Assembly: GCA_028819675.1 (NCBI GenBank)
Contig: JAPPKT010000211.1
Coordinates: forward strand, 1-10,757
Length of the DNA: 10,757 nt
Reading direction: 5' to 3'
DNA from: Caldilineaceae bacterium
GTDB lineage: Bacteria > Chloroflexota > Anaerolineae > Caldilineales > Caldilineaceae
Shown: piece after piece, positions 1 through 6,977 of the stretch
Layout: every line of letters starts with the position of its first letter
Position numbering within the stretch: the stretch's first letter is position 1
Translations under genes and position numbers: made by a program
Notes under the pieces: model-generated
Databases searched by the model: none
What the model was told of the DNA's origin: nothing
Seen by the model: the letters and a program-made list of their open reading frames with translations, nothing else

Positions 1-429
1 GCGGCGGCCGTTGGGGCCGGCAATATGACAGGTGACGCTGTGGGCAATGAGATTGGGAATCGAATCTGCGGCTGGAGAGGAGTTACAGAGATTGCCGCCG
101 ATGCTGGCGCGTCCTTGAATCTGGGTGCCGCCTATCAGGTGCGTAGAATCGATCAGGGCCGGATAGGCATCGCGGATTGCCTGATTGGCGTTGATTGACT
201 GGCACGCTACCGAAGCGCCAAGGGTCAGGCCATCTTCACTGATAGAAATCGCCATCAGTTCGGGGATTCGCTTCACGTCGACGACAGTGTCCAGTGCAAG
301 GCGCCCTTCCTGAAGCTGAGCAATCAGGTCCGTACCCCCGCTCAGCGGTCGGGCCCTTCCGCCCCCGGCAGCCAGGGCCGAGACAGCCTCGTCCACACTA
401 GTTGGTGCTACAAAATCAAATGCTTGCAA
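1..429 (-). CDS. Molybdopterin dehydrogenase FAD-binding subunit (CoxM/xanthine dehydrogenase medium-subunit type), partial at left edge
   Basis: The 143 visible codons are the N-terminal half of a FAD-binding subunit of the xanthine dehydrogenase/CO dehydrogenase family, which passes electrons between the iron-sulfur subunit and FAD in a three-subunit molybdenum hydroxylase. The protein opens MQAFDFVAPTSVDEAVSAL, the usual family start, followed by the FAD-binding loop LSGGTDL (residues 29-35) and the second flavin motif ASIGGNLCNSSPAAD (108-122). Family members are about 280-300 residues, so roughly half lies beyond position 1. I chose the TTG start at 429-427 because GAGGAGG (437-443) sits 7 bases upstream and the first residues match the family; no ATG fits. 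The large Mo subunit and the 2Fe-2S subunit are not in the window, so the substrate (CO, purine, aldehyde or other) cannot be assigned. The gene diverges from comEC. Confidence 0.9.
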   Translation of the reverse strand, partial: MQAFDFVAPTSVDEAVSALAAGGGRARPLSGGTDLIAQLQEGRLALDTVVDVKRIPELMAISISEDGLTLGASVACQSINANQAIRDAYPALIDSTHLIGGTQIQGRASIGGNLCNSSPAADSIPNLIAHSVTCHIAGPNGRR

Positions 430-544
430 AGAACTACCTCCTCGATGGGTTCGGGTGTTGGAAACTCTATGCGCAGAGTACTAATCGAAGTCCGCTGTGG
501 GCTACGAGGAAATCATTAAATCACAAGGAGCCTACTCCGGTTCA

Positions 545-571
545 GTTATACCATAAGTTCAATTGAGACAA
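545..571 (-). promoter_or_regulatory. Possible promoter for the FAD-subunit gene
   Basis: On the minus strand an extended -10 element, TGG followed by TATAAC (545-553), lies 15 bases from a TTGTCT that could act as -35 (566-571). Transcription would start near 538, giving a leader of about 110 bases before the TTG start. The -10 is good; the -35 is imperfect and the spacing short, so this is a motif-only prediction. Confidence 0.3.
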
Positions 572-628
572 AAACGGCCACACCGATTCTCACGCAATGC
601 CGGATCGGCTTAATCGCTCTGAATGGAG

Positions 629-657
629 TATGATACTGCCGACCAGTTTGTCGGCAG
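629..657 (+). promoter_or_regulatory. Possible comEC -10 element with overlapping 8-bp dyad
   Basis: A -10-like TATGAT (629-634) stands 58 bases before the comEC start, without a convincing -35. Directly after it lies a perfect inverted repeat, CTGCCGAC (636-643) and GTCGGCAG (650-657), with a 6-base spacer. The dyad would cover the transcription start if TATGAT is used. It could be an operator for a dimeric repressor or a 5' hairpin in the comEC mRNA. No T-tract follows on either strand, so it is not a normal terminator. The rest of 430-692 shows nothing else I can name. Confidence 0.4.
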
Positions 658-692
658 CCGCGCCATTTTGTGTTTCGGAATAGCCTGACCGG

Positions 693-3305
693 ATGAAACT
701 GCTCTATCTTGCACTCGCCTATTTCCTGGGCCTGGCCGCAGGACAGATTCTTTGGAACCAGGGTTGGTTTGGATGCGGTACAGGCGACCACTATTGGGCC
801 GGCGCCCTGGCCCTTGCTTCCCTCTGTGTTTTGATAGACGCCATTGGCTTCGGCCGCGCCGGAGAGCCGATGCGCTGGCCGGCCGAAGCCGGCTTTTCTC
901 CGCCACGCAGAAGCCCCTCAACCTGGTTCGCCGGCGGGATCGTTCTTGCCGGCATTTGCGGATTCTTGCGCCTCGGCTCGCTCCCGCCCCAGCCTTGCCA
1001 CGGGCCATCCGATCTGGCCTACTTCAACCTGGACAACAGAGAGAATGTCAGCCGGCTGACAGCCGTGGACGGCTATGTGGCGAGTTATCCAATAATTAGG
1101 GACGGACGGCAGCGGCTGGACATCGAAGTGGAATCTCTTGAGGTCGAAGGCGAACGGAAAAAAGCCAGTGGGAGGCTTCGACTTCAGACGGACACCGATT
1201 ACCGCTTCCGCTTCGGCGAGAGTTTGCGAGTGAGAGGCCAGCTGACGGAGCCACCGATCCTGGAGGACTTTGATTACAGGGCATACCTGGCGCGCAAACA
1301 GATTCACAGCCTGATGTTACAGCCGCACGTCGAACCACAGCCGGGGATGCTGCGCGGGGGCGCCCTGCTTCAATTCGTTTATGGGATGCGCGATCGTGGG
1401 GAGGGGCTTCTGAACCGTTTGCTGCCGGAGCCGTACGCGGCGCTGGCCAGCGGAATGCTCTTGGGCATTGAAGCCGGCATACCCAGAGACCTGTACGAAA
1501 AGTTCAACCTCACGGGGACCAGCCACGTTATTGTGATCAGCGGCAGCAATGTGGCGCTCATCACCGGTGCGCTGATGGCTCTGGGTATTTGGCTGTTTGG
1601 GCGACGCGGCGCAGTATGGCCGACTCTAGCCGGGCTTGCCCTGTACACGCTTCTTGTGGGCGGCGACGCCGCGGTCATGCGGGCGGCTCTGATGGGGGGC
1701 ATGTTTGTCGTCGCGACCGTGCTTGGTCGTCGGAGCACGGCACTGGCAGGCCTGGCAGCGGCGTGCTTGCTGATGACACTGTGGAATCCGCTCATGCTCT
1801 GGGACGTGGGCTTTCAGCTGAGCAGTGCGGCCACTCTCGGCCTGATAGTGATGGGCCCCGCCCTTACGGAGAGCTTCACATCATTTTGGAAAAAGGTGGC
1901 AGAAGGTATACGGCGGCGGCCATTGTCTGACAGACCCGAGTCGGACTTTCTCAAGCCTAATTCTGTGGGTGACCTGTTACGTGACGGACTGCTGATGACA
2001 GTTGCAGCCAGCATTACAACCTTTCCGTTGATCGTGTATTACTTCGGTCGTCTCAGCTTGATCAGTTTGCTCTCGAATCTACTGATTGCACCTGTACAGC
2101 CCTGGATACTGATATTCGGCAGCATGGCCCTGGTCGTTGGACTCTCAGGCCTGGAGCAGGTGGCACAGTATTTGCTGTTTGTACCCTACGCGAGTCTATG
2201 GTGGACGACGATGATCGTGAACTGGAGCGCGAGTTTTCAATTTGCCAGTGTGAAGGTCAACTGGTTTGGAGGCGGTGCGCTGGCTCTCACCTACGCCGCC
2301 ATTCTTGGACTGTTCTGGCGTAAGCCGATGTGGGCCTATCTTCGCCTATTCTGGAGCAGGGCCGTCGGCACGATACATCGGCATCACGGCGATACTTCGA
2401 CAAGCCAGAAGTTAGCTGAGCTTGTCATCGCGAGGCGGACCTGGACTTTCGGCGCGTTGTCCGTGGTCGCCGGAATACTGTGGTGGATCGCCTTGACGCA
2501 GCCGGACGGCCAGCTTCACGTGCACTTCCTTGACGTTGGGCAGGGGGACGGCATATTCATCCAGACGCCGAGCGGTCGCCAGCTCTTGATCGATGGAGGC
2601 GACGACAGCCAGCAGCTTTTCGCAGAACTAGGTGCGGTGATGCCGTTTTGGGATCGGGAGATCGATTACGCGGTCGTGACCCATCCCGATTGGGACCATA
2701 TAGGCGGCCAGACCGACCTGCCTGCACGTTTCAGGATCGGTCAGGCGGTTATCAGCGAGAACACAAGAGACAATAAAGATGCCCAACTCTGGCTTGCGGC
2801 ATTCGGTGCAGCCGATGTAACGGTGACAGGGCTTCGGCAGGGAGGCTGGCTGGATCTCGGTGACGGCGTTGCATTGTGGGCGCTCTGGCCGCCGCCCGAA
2901 GAGAAACTGGATGGCCTGGACGCAGGTGATAAGAACGAGCGGTCGCTGGTCCTTAAGCTGGTATACGGTGAGTTCACAGTTCTGCTAACTGGCGATGCCG
3001 GTGAGCCCAGCGAGGAACGGCTGCTGCACGGGGGGCAGCCGCTTGCCGCGCACGTTCTCAAGGTAGGACATCACGGGAGCGAGCACAGTAGCAGCAGGGG
3101 CTTTGTCGAGGCGGTAGGCCCTAGTGTAGCGATAATTCAGGTGGGTGCTGAGAACCTGTACGGTCACCCGGACCCTGAAGTATTGGAGATACTGGAGGGA
3201 CGACAGATTCTTCGCAACGACCGGAATGGGCGTATCCACATTTGGAGCGACGGAAAGCTGATGTGGATCGAGACGGAGGAGGGAGTTGATTCCGACCGGT
3301 TCTAA
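693..3305 (+). CDS. comEC: DNA internalization competence protein ComEC/Rec2
   Basis: ComEC is the inner-membrane channel that takes single-stranded DNA into the cytoplasm during natural transformation. The 870-residue protein has the full three-part family layout. Hydrophobic helices and a soluble DUF4131/OB-like part fill residues 1-210. The Competence domain spans about 240-550, with the signature GTSHVIVISGSNVALI (275-290) and many membrane segments. A C-terminal metallo-beta-lactamase domain spans about 605-860 with DVGQGD (614-619), the metal-binding HPDWDH (664-669, the HxDxDH form), LLTGDAG (764-770) and KVGHHGS (790-796). The nuclease-like metal residues appear intact, so the domain may be catalytic. 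The ATG at 693 is followed at once by a hydrophobic helix; its Shine-Dalgarno is weak (GGA about 12 bases upstream). No other competence gene (comEA, comF, pilus genes) is nearby, so the gene stands alone. It diverges from the FAD-subunit gene and converges on the DUF2165 gene. Confidence 0.97.
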   Translation: MKLLYLALAYFLGLAAGQILWNQGWFGCGTGDHYWAGALALASLCVLIDAIGFGRAGEPMRWPAEAGFSPPRRSPSTWFAGGIVLAGICGFLRLGSLPPQPCHGPSDLAYFNLDNRENVSRLTAVDGYVASYPIIRDGRQRLDIEVESLEVEGERKKASGRLRLQTDTDYRFRFGESLRVRGQLTEPPILEDFDYRAYLARKQIHSLMLQPHVEPQPGMLRGGALLQFVYGMRDRGEGLLNRLLPEPYAALASGMLLGIEAGIPRDLYEKFNLTGTSHVIVISGSNVALITGALMALGIWLFGRRGAVWPTLAGLALYTLLVGGDAAVMRAALMGGMFVVATVLGRRSTALAGLAAACLLMTLWNPLMLWDVGFQLSSAATLGLIVMGPALTESFTSFWKKVAEGIRRRPLSDRPESDFLKPNSVGDLLRDGLLMTVAASITTFPLIVYYFGRLSLISLLSNLLIAPVQPWILIFGSMALVVGLSGLEQVAQYLLFVPYASLWWTTMIVNWSASFQFASVKVNWFGGGALALTYAAILGLFWRKPMWAYLRLFWSRAVGTIHRHHGDTSTSQKLAELVIARRTWTFGALSVVAGILWWIALTQPDGQLHVHFLDVGQGDGIFIQTPSGRQLLIDGGDDSQQLFAELGAVMPFWDREIDYAVVTHPDWDHIGGQTDLPARFRIGQAVISENTRDNKDAQLWLAAFGAADVTVTGLRQGGWLDLGDGVALWALWPPPEEKLDGLDAGDKNERSLVLKLVYGEFTVLLTGDAGEPSEERLLHGGQPLAAHVLKVGHHGSEHSSSRGFVEAVGPSVAIIQVGAENLYGHPDPEVLEILEGRQILRNDRNGRIHIWSDGKLMWIETEEGVDSDRF

Positions 3306-3368
3306 AGGAGAGGCAAGAGAACGGAATTCCAAATGTGCGGGAATTGAAGGTCGGCCGGACATCAAGTT

Positions 3369-3386
3369 CGCATTGCTTGCGTTTTT
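3369..3386 (+). terminator. Weak terminator-like hairpin after comEC
   Basis: CGCA (3369-3372) and TGCG (3378-3381) can form a short stem with a 5-base loop, followed directly by five Ts (3382-3386). It lies 64 bases after the comEC stop in the convergent gap. Four base pairs is short for an intrinsic terminator, so the call is tentative. Confidence 0.25.
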
Positions 3387-3413
3387 CGCTATGCATGCTG
3401 TCGCCGTTCGCGG

Positions 3414-3908
3414 TCAGGCATCAAGAGCGTCGTCTGACCTGGCGAGGTAGAGAAGCGTGACCCCAAAGACGACGATCAGACGAAATGCTGACTGACTCCC
3501 GTTCCAGACATCGGATTGCCACATCAGGAACCACTCACCGCCGATGGTGATAAAACCTGTAAACCAGAGAATGATTCCCAAAGTCAAGCCTGCGGTTGCA
3601 ATGCCCTTAGCCTGATTGAAGTCCTGGACTTTATGTCTGGCGCGGAGAAGCCTCGCACCGCCCCACCAGCAGAGCAAGGCAGTTGCAGTCTCAACGAGGA
3701 TAATGATCCAGTAGAGCAGGTGGTGAAAGGCGGACGAGTTGATCGCCCGCCACATTCCCTGGTTGTCGGGGAAGGTTGTATCCATTGTGAGGACGTGAAC
3801 CACAAACCAGTAGTTCGAATCGTAGTCGGTAAGGTTGTTGAACACTACAAGCGAGGTATTCAACGCGATGGCCCAGACAAGGGCTATTTTCGAGTATCTC
3901 GTAAGCAT
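3414..3908 (-). CDS. DUF2165-type small integral membrane protein
   Basis: This 164-residue protein has four predicted membrane helices at about 6-24, 62-84, 104-123 and 141-157. It matches my memory of the DUF2165 family: NLTDYDSNYWFVVHVLTMDT (25-44), WRAI (53-56), a helix with a conserved Glu (LVETATA, 71-77), and the GGEWFLMWQS stretch (123-132) before the last helix. The family has no established biochemical function; members are predicted small integral membrane proteins. I chose the ATG at 3908 and not the in-frame ATG 39 bases upstream because GGAGGAG lies immediately before it at proper spacing and the hydrophobic helix then starts at residue 6. It sits alone between comEC, which it faces, and a 364-bp gap, so context gives no hint of its role. 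Confidence 0.8.
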   Translation of the reverse strand: MLTRYSKIALVWAIALNTSLVVFNNLTDYDSNYWFVVHVLTMDTTFPDNQGMWRAINSSAFHHLLYWIIILVETATALLCWWGGARLLRARHKVQDFNQAKGIATAGLTLGIILWFTGFITIGGEWFLMWQSDVWNGSQSAFRLIVVFGVTLLYLARSDDALDA

Positions 3909-4272
3909 ATCTCCTCCAGACCCATGCAGATTGATGAAAGTCGCCACCCGCGCCTGAACCCGGAGTGGGAAAATGTGTAGAGGACTGCAAGGGTCTCAGT
4001 CCGGGCGTAGGTTTGGGCAAATGCTAAATCAGAACCGAGGGCGTTTACCCCTACCGGCGAGTAAGCAGTAGCAGGAAACCCATAGCCTAACTTGCATAAG
4101 CGGCATCTCGTTCATGTTTCGAGAGGATGTATTGCGTGGGGGGAGCAACTACGTAAAGACTGCCGGAACCGGCAATCCTGCCAAGTGAGGCTCTGATTCA
4201 AAGGGAGTCCGCGTTTGCGAGCTCGGATTCCGGCTCTGTGAGGGCGCGGAGAACAGGGGGCCTAACATTGTT
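3909..4272. other. Intergenic stretch without a recognisable gene
   Basis: These 364 bases separate the DUF2165 gene from the end of the permease-phosphatase gene, both on the minus strand. Reading frames here are short and unlike coding sequence. I see no tRNA or known riboswitch shape. The structures present are a tight inverted repeat at 4161-4174 (listed separately) and an imperfect 7-bp stem near 4205-4230. The DUF2165 promoter should lie here, but I found no clear -35/-10 pair. Confidence 0.6.
4161..4174 (-). terminator. Possible weak terminator of the rpsO-pnp-lepB-permease cluster
   Basis: TGCCGG (4161-4166) and CCGGCA (4169-4174) form a near-perfect palindrome, realistically a 5-bp stem with a 4-base loop. 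Read on the minus strand it is followed by GTCTTTACG, a poor T-tract. It lies about 100 bases after the stop of the last gene in the cluster. The position suits a terminator; the T-tract does not, so confidence is low. Confidence 0.3.
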
Positions 4273-6078
4273 CTAGGACCACATCTTGGCCATCACCTGC
4301 GGGCGATTCAGGTAGCCGACCAGGTCTGTCGGGGCGTCCAGGATCAGGTCGGCGTTGCTGAAGTTCTGCGTTGCCCCCATGCCGCAAAGGAGACCAACCT
4401 GCACAGCCCCGACTGCTTCGCCGACGCGCAACTGCAGTTCGGTATCGCCGACAACAAGACATGCCTCGGCTGGCAGATTCAACACTTCCAGAACCTTCAA
4501 GAGTCCCTCGCTGTTGGGGGAGGGCTTGCGAAGATCGTCTCTGGTGACGACGGCGTCAAACAGGTTGTCGGGCAGTTCGGCGTGTTGGAAGAAGGAGTCC
4601 AACTCTTGTCGCGAACGGGAGGTGATCAGCGCCACCTTGTACTGTTGCCGGAGCTCCATCAGCAGTTCGGGCACGCCGTCGCGAAGAGTCTGTGTCTCGG
4701 ACGGGGGGAAACCGCGCACGCGTTGCATTCGGTTTGTCAACCGGCTGGCGTCGTCGTGCAGCCTGAGCCAGGTGAGAAGGTTAATGATTACTATAGAAGG
4801 TCCTTCCATCCAAGCCATAAAGCGGCGGAAGAACTGTTCGCGCCTTTCGCTGGGCCAGAGTCGCTCCAACTTGTCAAAGCGCTGGGCCAGTTCGGTTGCC
4901 AGTGACCAGTCGAGATGGGTCAGGGTGCCGTCGAGGTCAAAGACGATACCTTCGATCCAATGTCCGCCGATCAGACCAGGGATCTGGATTTCGTTTTGCC
5001 GCTGCAAGGACTCGAAAGGCTCCAGGTCGCGCAGCTTGCGGAAGACATATCCCAGGAGGGCGCGGACGCTGGCGATAGTCGGGGTGATCAGGAGAACGCC
5101 CAAGAATCCGAAGACCAGCGCTGCGCTGATGATACCGGTAAAGGTGACTGCGGGATGGAGGCGGACACGGCGCCCCACCAGCCGTGGGATAAGGTATACG
5201 CTTTCGACCTGGGTGATGATGACGTACAGGATCAAGACGATGATGGCGAAAGGAATATTGCCAATCGGGAGCCAGGTGGGACCTTGCAGGAGGGCGACAA
5301 GCGTGCCGATTGCGCCGCTGATTCCAGGGCCGATGGTGGGTAAAAACTCAAGGATCCCGGCGAGCAGAGCCAGGGCGGCAGCATTGGGCAGGCCGACGAT
5401 GGACATGATGATCCAGGTCATGAATCCGACCACAAGGCCCAGTACCAGTTGCCCGCGCAAGAAGGCCATCCAGATTTCGCCGAGTTCCTGCGTCATGCGC
5501 AGGACATCATCGCGGTACTCAGAGGGCAGAGCGTTCATCACCATGCGCTGCAACTTAATGATGTCTTTGAGCAACCAGAAGCCCAGAACAAGCACGTAGA
5601 TGGTGGTCAGGACTCCCGTTGTAAAGGTGGCGGCCAAGCCGAGGACACCGGTACCGGCCTGCGACAGTACGTTTTGAATGACGGTACCCAGCTGCAGCAG
5701 AAGATCGTCAATATTGAAACTGAATCCGAAGAAGGGCAGGAAGGGTCCTGGGGGGGCCGACTGCATGTCGGTGACCATGGTCTCGAGCAGGACGAGAAGA
5801 GATTCGACTGATGAGACCACGCGGGGCACCATGATGATAGGCCCGATGATCAGCAAGAGGATAACCAGCAGGTATACTGCAACGATTGAGGTGGCCCGGC
5901 TCCAGCCAGTGCGCTGCTGCACCCAACTCACTGGTTGGTACAGTACAAAGGTCAGCAGGAATGCGATGATCGTCGGCTGAATCATCACGCGGAAGGCGTA
6001 GAGGAGTAGCACGGCCAAAAGGCCGAGAAGCGCCGATACCACTATCTTCGTGGTTGTACTCCACCGATTCGTATTCAT
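4273..6078 (-). CDS. AI-2E family transporter fused to a C-terminal HAD-family hydrolase
   Basis: One uninterrupted 601-residue frame joins two proteins that are normally separate. Residues 1-350 are an AI-2E/PerM-type permease with about eight membrane helices (near 11-31, 33-48, 62-84, 152-175, 207-245, 270-290, 309-335). They include the family region EFLPTIGPGISGAIGTL (244-260) and the helix after LIPRLVGRRVRLHPAV (296-311). Family members export small molecules or exchange ions; only some are linked to autoinducer-2. Residues 374-601 are a HAD phosphatase: motif I DLDGT (381-385), motif II Thr/Ser in LITSRS (484-489), motif III Lys518 in RKPSPN, and motif IV VVGDTELQL (542-550). The region between motifs I and II suits a helical C1 cap. 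The usual second motif IV aspartate is Gln549, although Glu547 is close. The HAD part would face the cytoplasm. It follows lepB after 85 bp. The ATG at 6078 has a poor Shine-Dalgarno. Domain assignment is confident; the substrate is unknown. Confidence 0.93.
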   Translation of the reverse strand: MNTNRWSTTTKIVVSALLGLLAVLLLYAFRVMIQPTIIAFLLTFVLYQPVSWVQQRTGWSRATSIVAVYLLVILLLIIGPIIMVPRVVSSVESLLVLLETMVTDMQSAPPGPFLPFFGFSFNIDDLLLQLGTVIQNVLSQAGTGVLGLAATFTTGVLTTIYVLVLGFWLLKDIIKLQRMVMNALPSEYRDDVLRMTQELGEIWMAFLRGQLVLGLVVGFMTWIIMSIVGLPNAAALALLAGILEFLPTIGPGISGAIGTLVALLQGPTWLPIGNIPFAIIVLILYVIITQVESVYLIPRLVGRRVRLHPAVTFTGIISAALVFGFLGVLLITPTIASVRALLGYVFRKLRDLEPFESLQRQNEIQIPGLIGGHWIEGIVFDLDGTLTHLDWSLATELAQRFDKLERLWPSERREQFFRRFMAWMEGPSIVIINLLTWLRLHDDASRLTNRMQRVRGFPPSETQTLRDGVPELLMELRQQYKVALITSRSRQELDSFFQHAELPDNLFDAVVTRDDLRKPSPNSEGLLKVLEVLNLPAEACLVVGDTELQLRVGEAVGAVQVGLLCGMGATQNFSNADLILDAPTDLVGYLNRPQVMAKMWS

Positions 6079-6109
6079 AACGCTTAGTGATGCAGACGGG
6101 TAGACCTCA

Positions 6110-6149
6110 GGAGCCGCTTGCTGCTCCGCCTCTGGCGGCGAGACTCTCG
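6110..6149 (-). other. Three back-to-back small hairpins between lepB and the permease gene
   Basis: In the 85-bp spacer, three inverted repeats abut one another: CGAGA/TCTCG at 6139-6149 (1-base centre), CCGCC/GGCGG at 6126-6138 (3-base loop), and GGAGC/GCTCC at 6110-6127 (8-base loop). There is no T-tract, so a plain intrinsic terminator is unlikely. They could protect upstream mRNA from 3' exonucleases, mark a processing site, or be chance in a GC-rich spacer. Confidence 0.35.
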
Positions 6150-6163
6150 TCTTGCAGTTCAGA

Positions 6164-6931
6164 TTATCGGAAAATGGTAAATTTCGTCAATGGCCAGTAA
6201 CGCACCCAGATGCGGCCCCTGATGTAGTCGCGGTGAACCGGCCCAAAGGAGCGGCTGTCGTTGCTATTGACGCGGTTGTCGCCCAGTACGAAGAATGCGT
6301 CTTCAGCCAGCGTAACGGGGCCGAAATTGGAACGGAAAGTCACAAGGCCGGGAGCGAGCCGACCGTCTTCTGCAGCGGGGAGGTCCTGGATTCCGAACCG
6401 AATGGCTTCCCGGTCCGGTGAAGCCACTTCACGTCCGTCGACCAAAAGGCGTCCCTGCTGAATCTCGACCGTCTGTCCCGGGAGACCCACGACGCGCTTG
6501 ATAATCAGTGCCGGTGACCCGGGCATATCCAGGACGATAATTTCGTTGTGGCGCGGGGCATGGAAATGGTAGCTTAACTTTTCCATGATCAGCCGCTCTT
6601 CCGGCAGAAGGTTGGGCTGCATACTTTGCCCGCGCACGATGGTGGCCTGGGCCAGGAAGAGATGAATGAACGCTGCCAGAAAGATGGCAGGGAAGACGAT
6701 TTGAGCGAATTCCTTGAGCGCGGCAAATATGGAAGCGGTCGTGGAGACGTTTTGCGAATCAGGGAGGGACTGCCCGGCCGGCGGACTGTCGGAGCCGGTG
6801 GATGGAAAGAGCCGGGCCGCGCCGACACGCTGCGGATGATCCGCAGGAGGAGCGGCTGCCTGCCGTTCATGCGCAGGCAGCGCGCTACGAGGGCTGGTTT
6901 GCTCCTCCTGGTTTCGAGTCGACATCTTCAT
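6164..6931 (-). CDS. lepB: Signal peptidase I
   Basis: Signal peptidase I cleaves N-terminal signal peptides from exported proteins at the outer face of the cytoplasmic membrane. The 255-residue product has the Ser-Lys dyad in standard context: Ser103 in GQSMQPNL (101-108) and Lys145 in IIKRVVGLPG (143-152). The conserved late box GDNRVNSNDSRSFG lies at 217-230. A single membrane helix at about 75-95 precedes the catalytic part, giving a short one-helix form rather than the two-helix enterobacterial form. The first 65 residues are hydrophilic, rich in Pro, Ala and charged residues, and probably cytoplasmic. Two starts are possible, ATG at 6931 and ATG two codons later; neither has a good Shine-Dalgarno, so the start is uncertain and translation may depend on coupling with pnp, which ends 46 bases upstream. 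Confidence 0.95.
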   Translation of the reverse strand: MKMSTRNQEEQTSPRSALPAHERQAAAPPADHPQRVGAARLFPSTGSDSPPAGQSLPDSQNVSTTASIFAALKEFAQIVFPAIFLAAFIHLFLAQATIVRGQSMQPNLLPEERLIMEKLSYHFHAPRHNEIIVLDMPGSPALIIKRVVGLPGQTVEIQQGRLLVDGREVASPDREAIRFGIQDLPAAEDGRLAPGLVTFRSNFGPVTLAEDAFFVLGDNRVNSNDSRSFGPVHRDYIRGRIWVRYWPLTKFTIFR

Positions 6932-6977
6932 CGATCGAATGAGCCTACAAACGGACTCACTGGCGGGGGGCCACCTC

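Noticed and set aside
3909..4272. Possible tRNA, riboswitch or small RNA in the intergenic gap
   Set aside because: I could not build a cloverleaf or a known aptamer core; only short unrelated hairpins are present.
4355..5599. 414-codon open frame on the plus strand
   Set aside because: It is antisense to the permease-phosphatase gene, which has clear domains; the translation is Arg/Ser/Thr-rich with no family resemblance, a shadow of GC-rich coding DNA.
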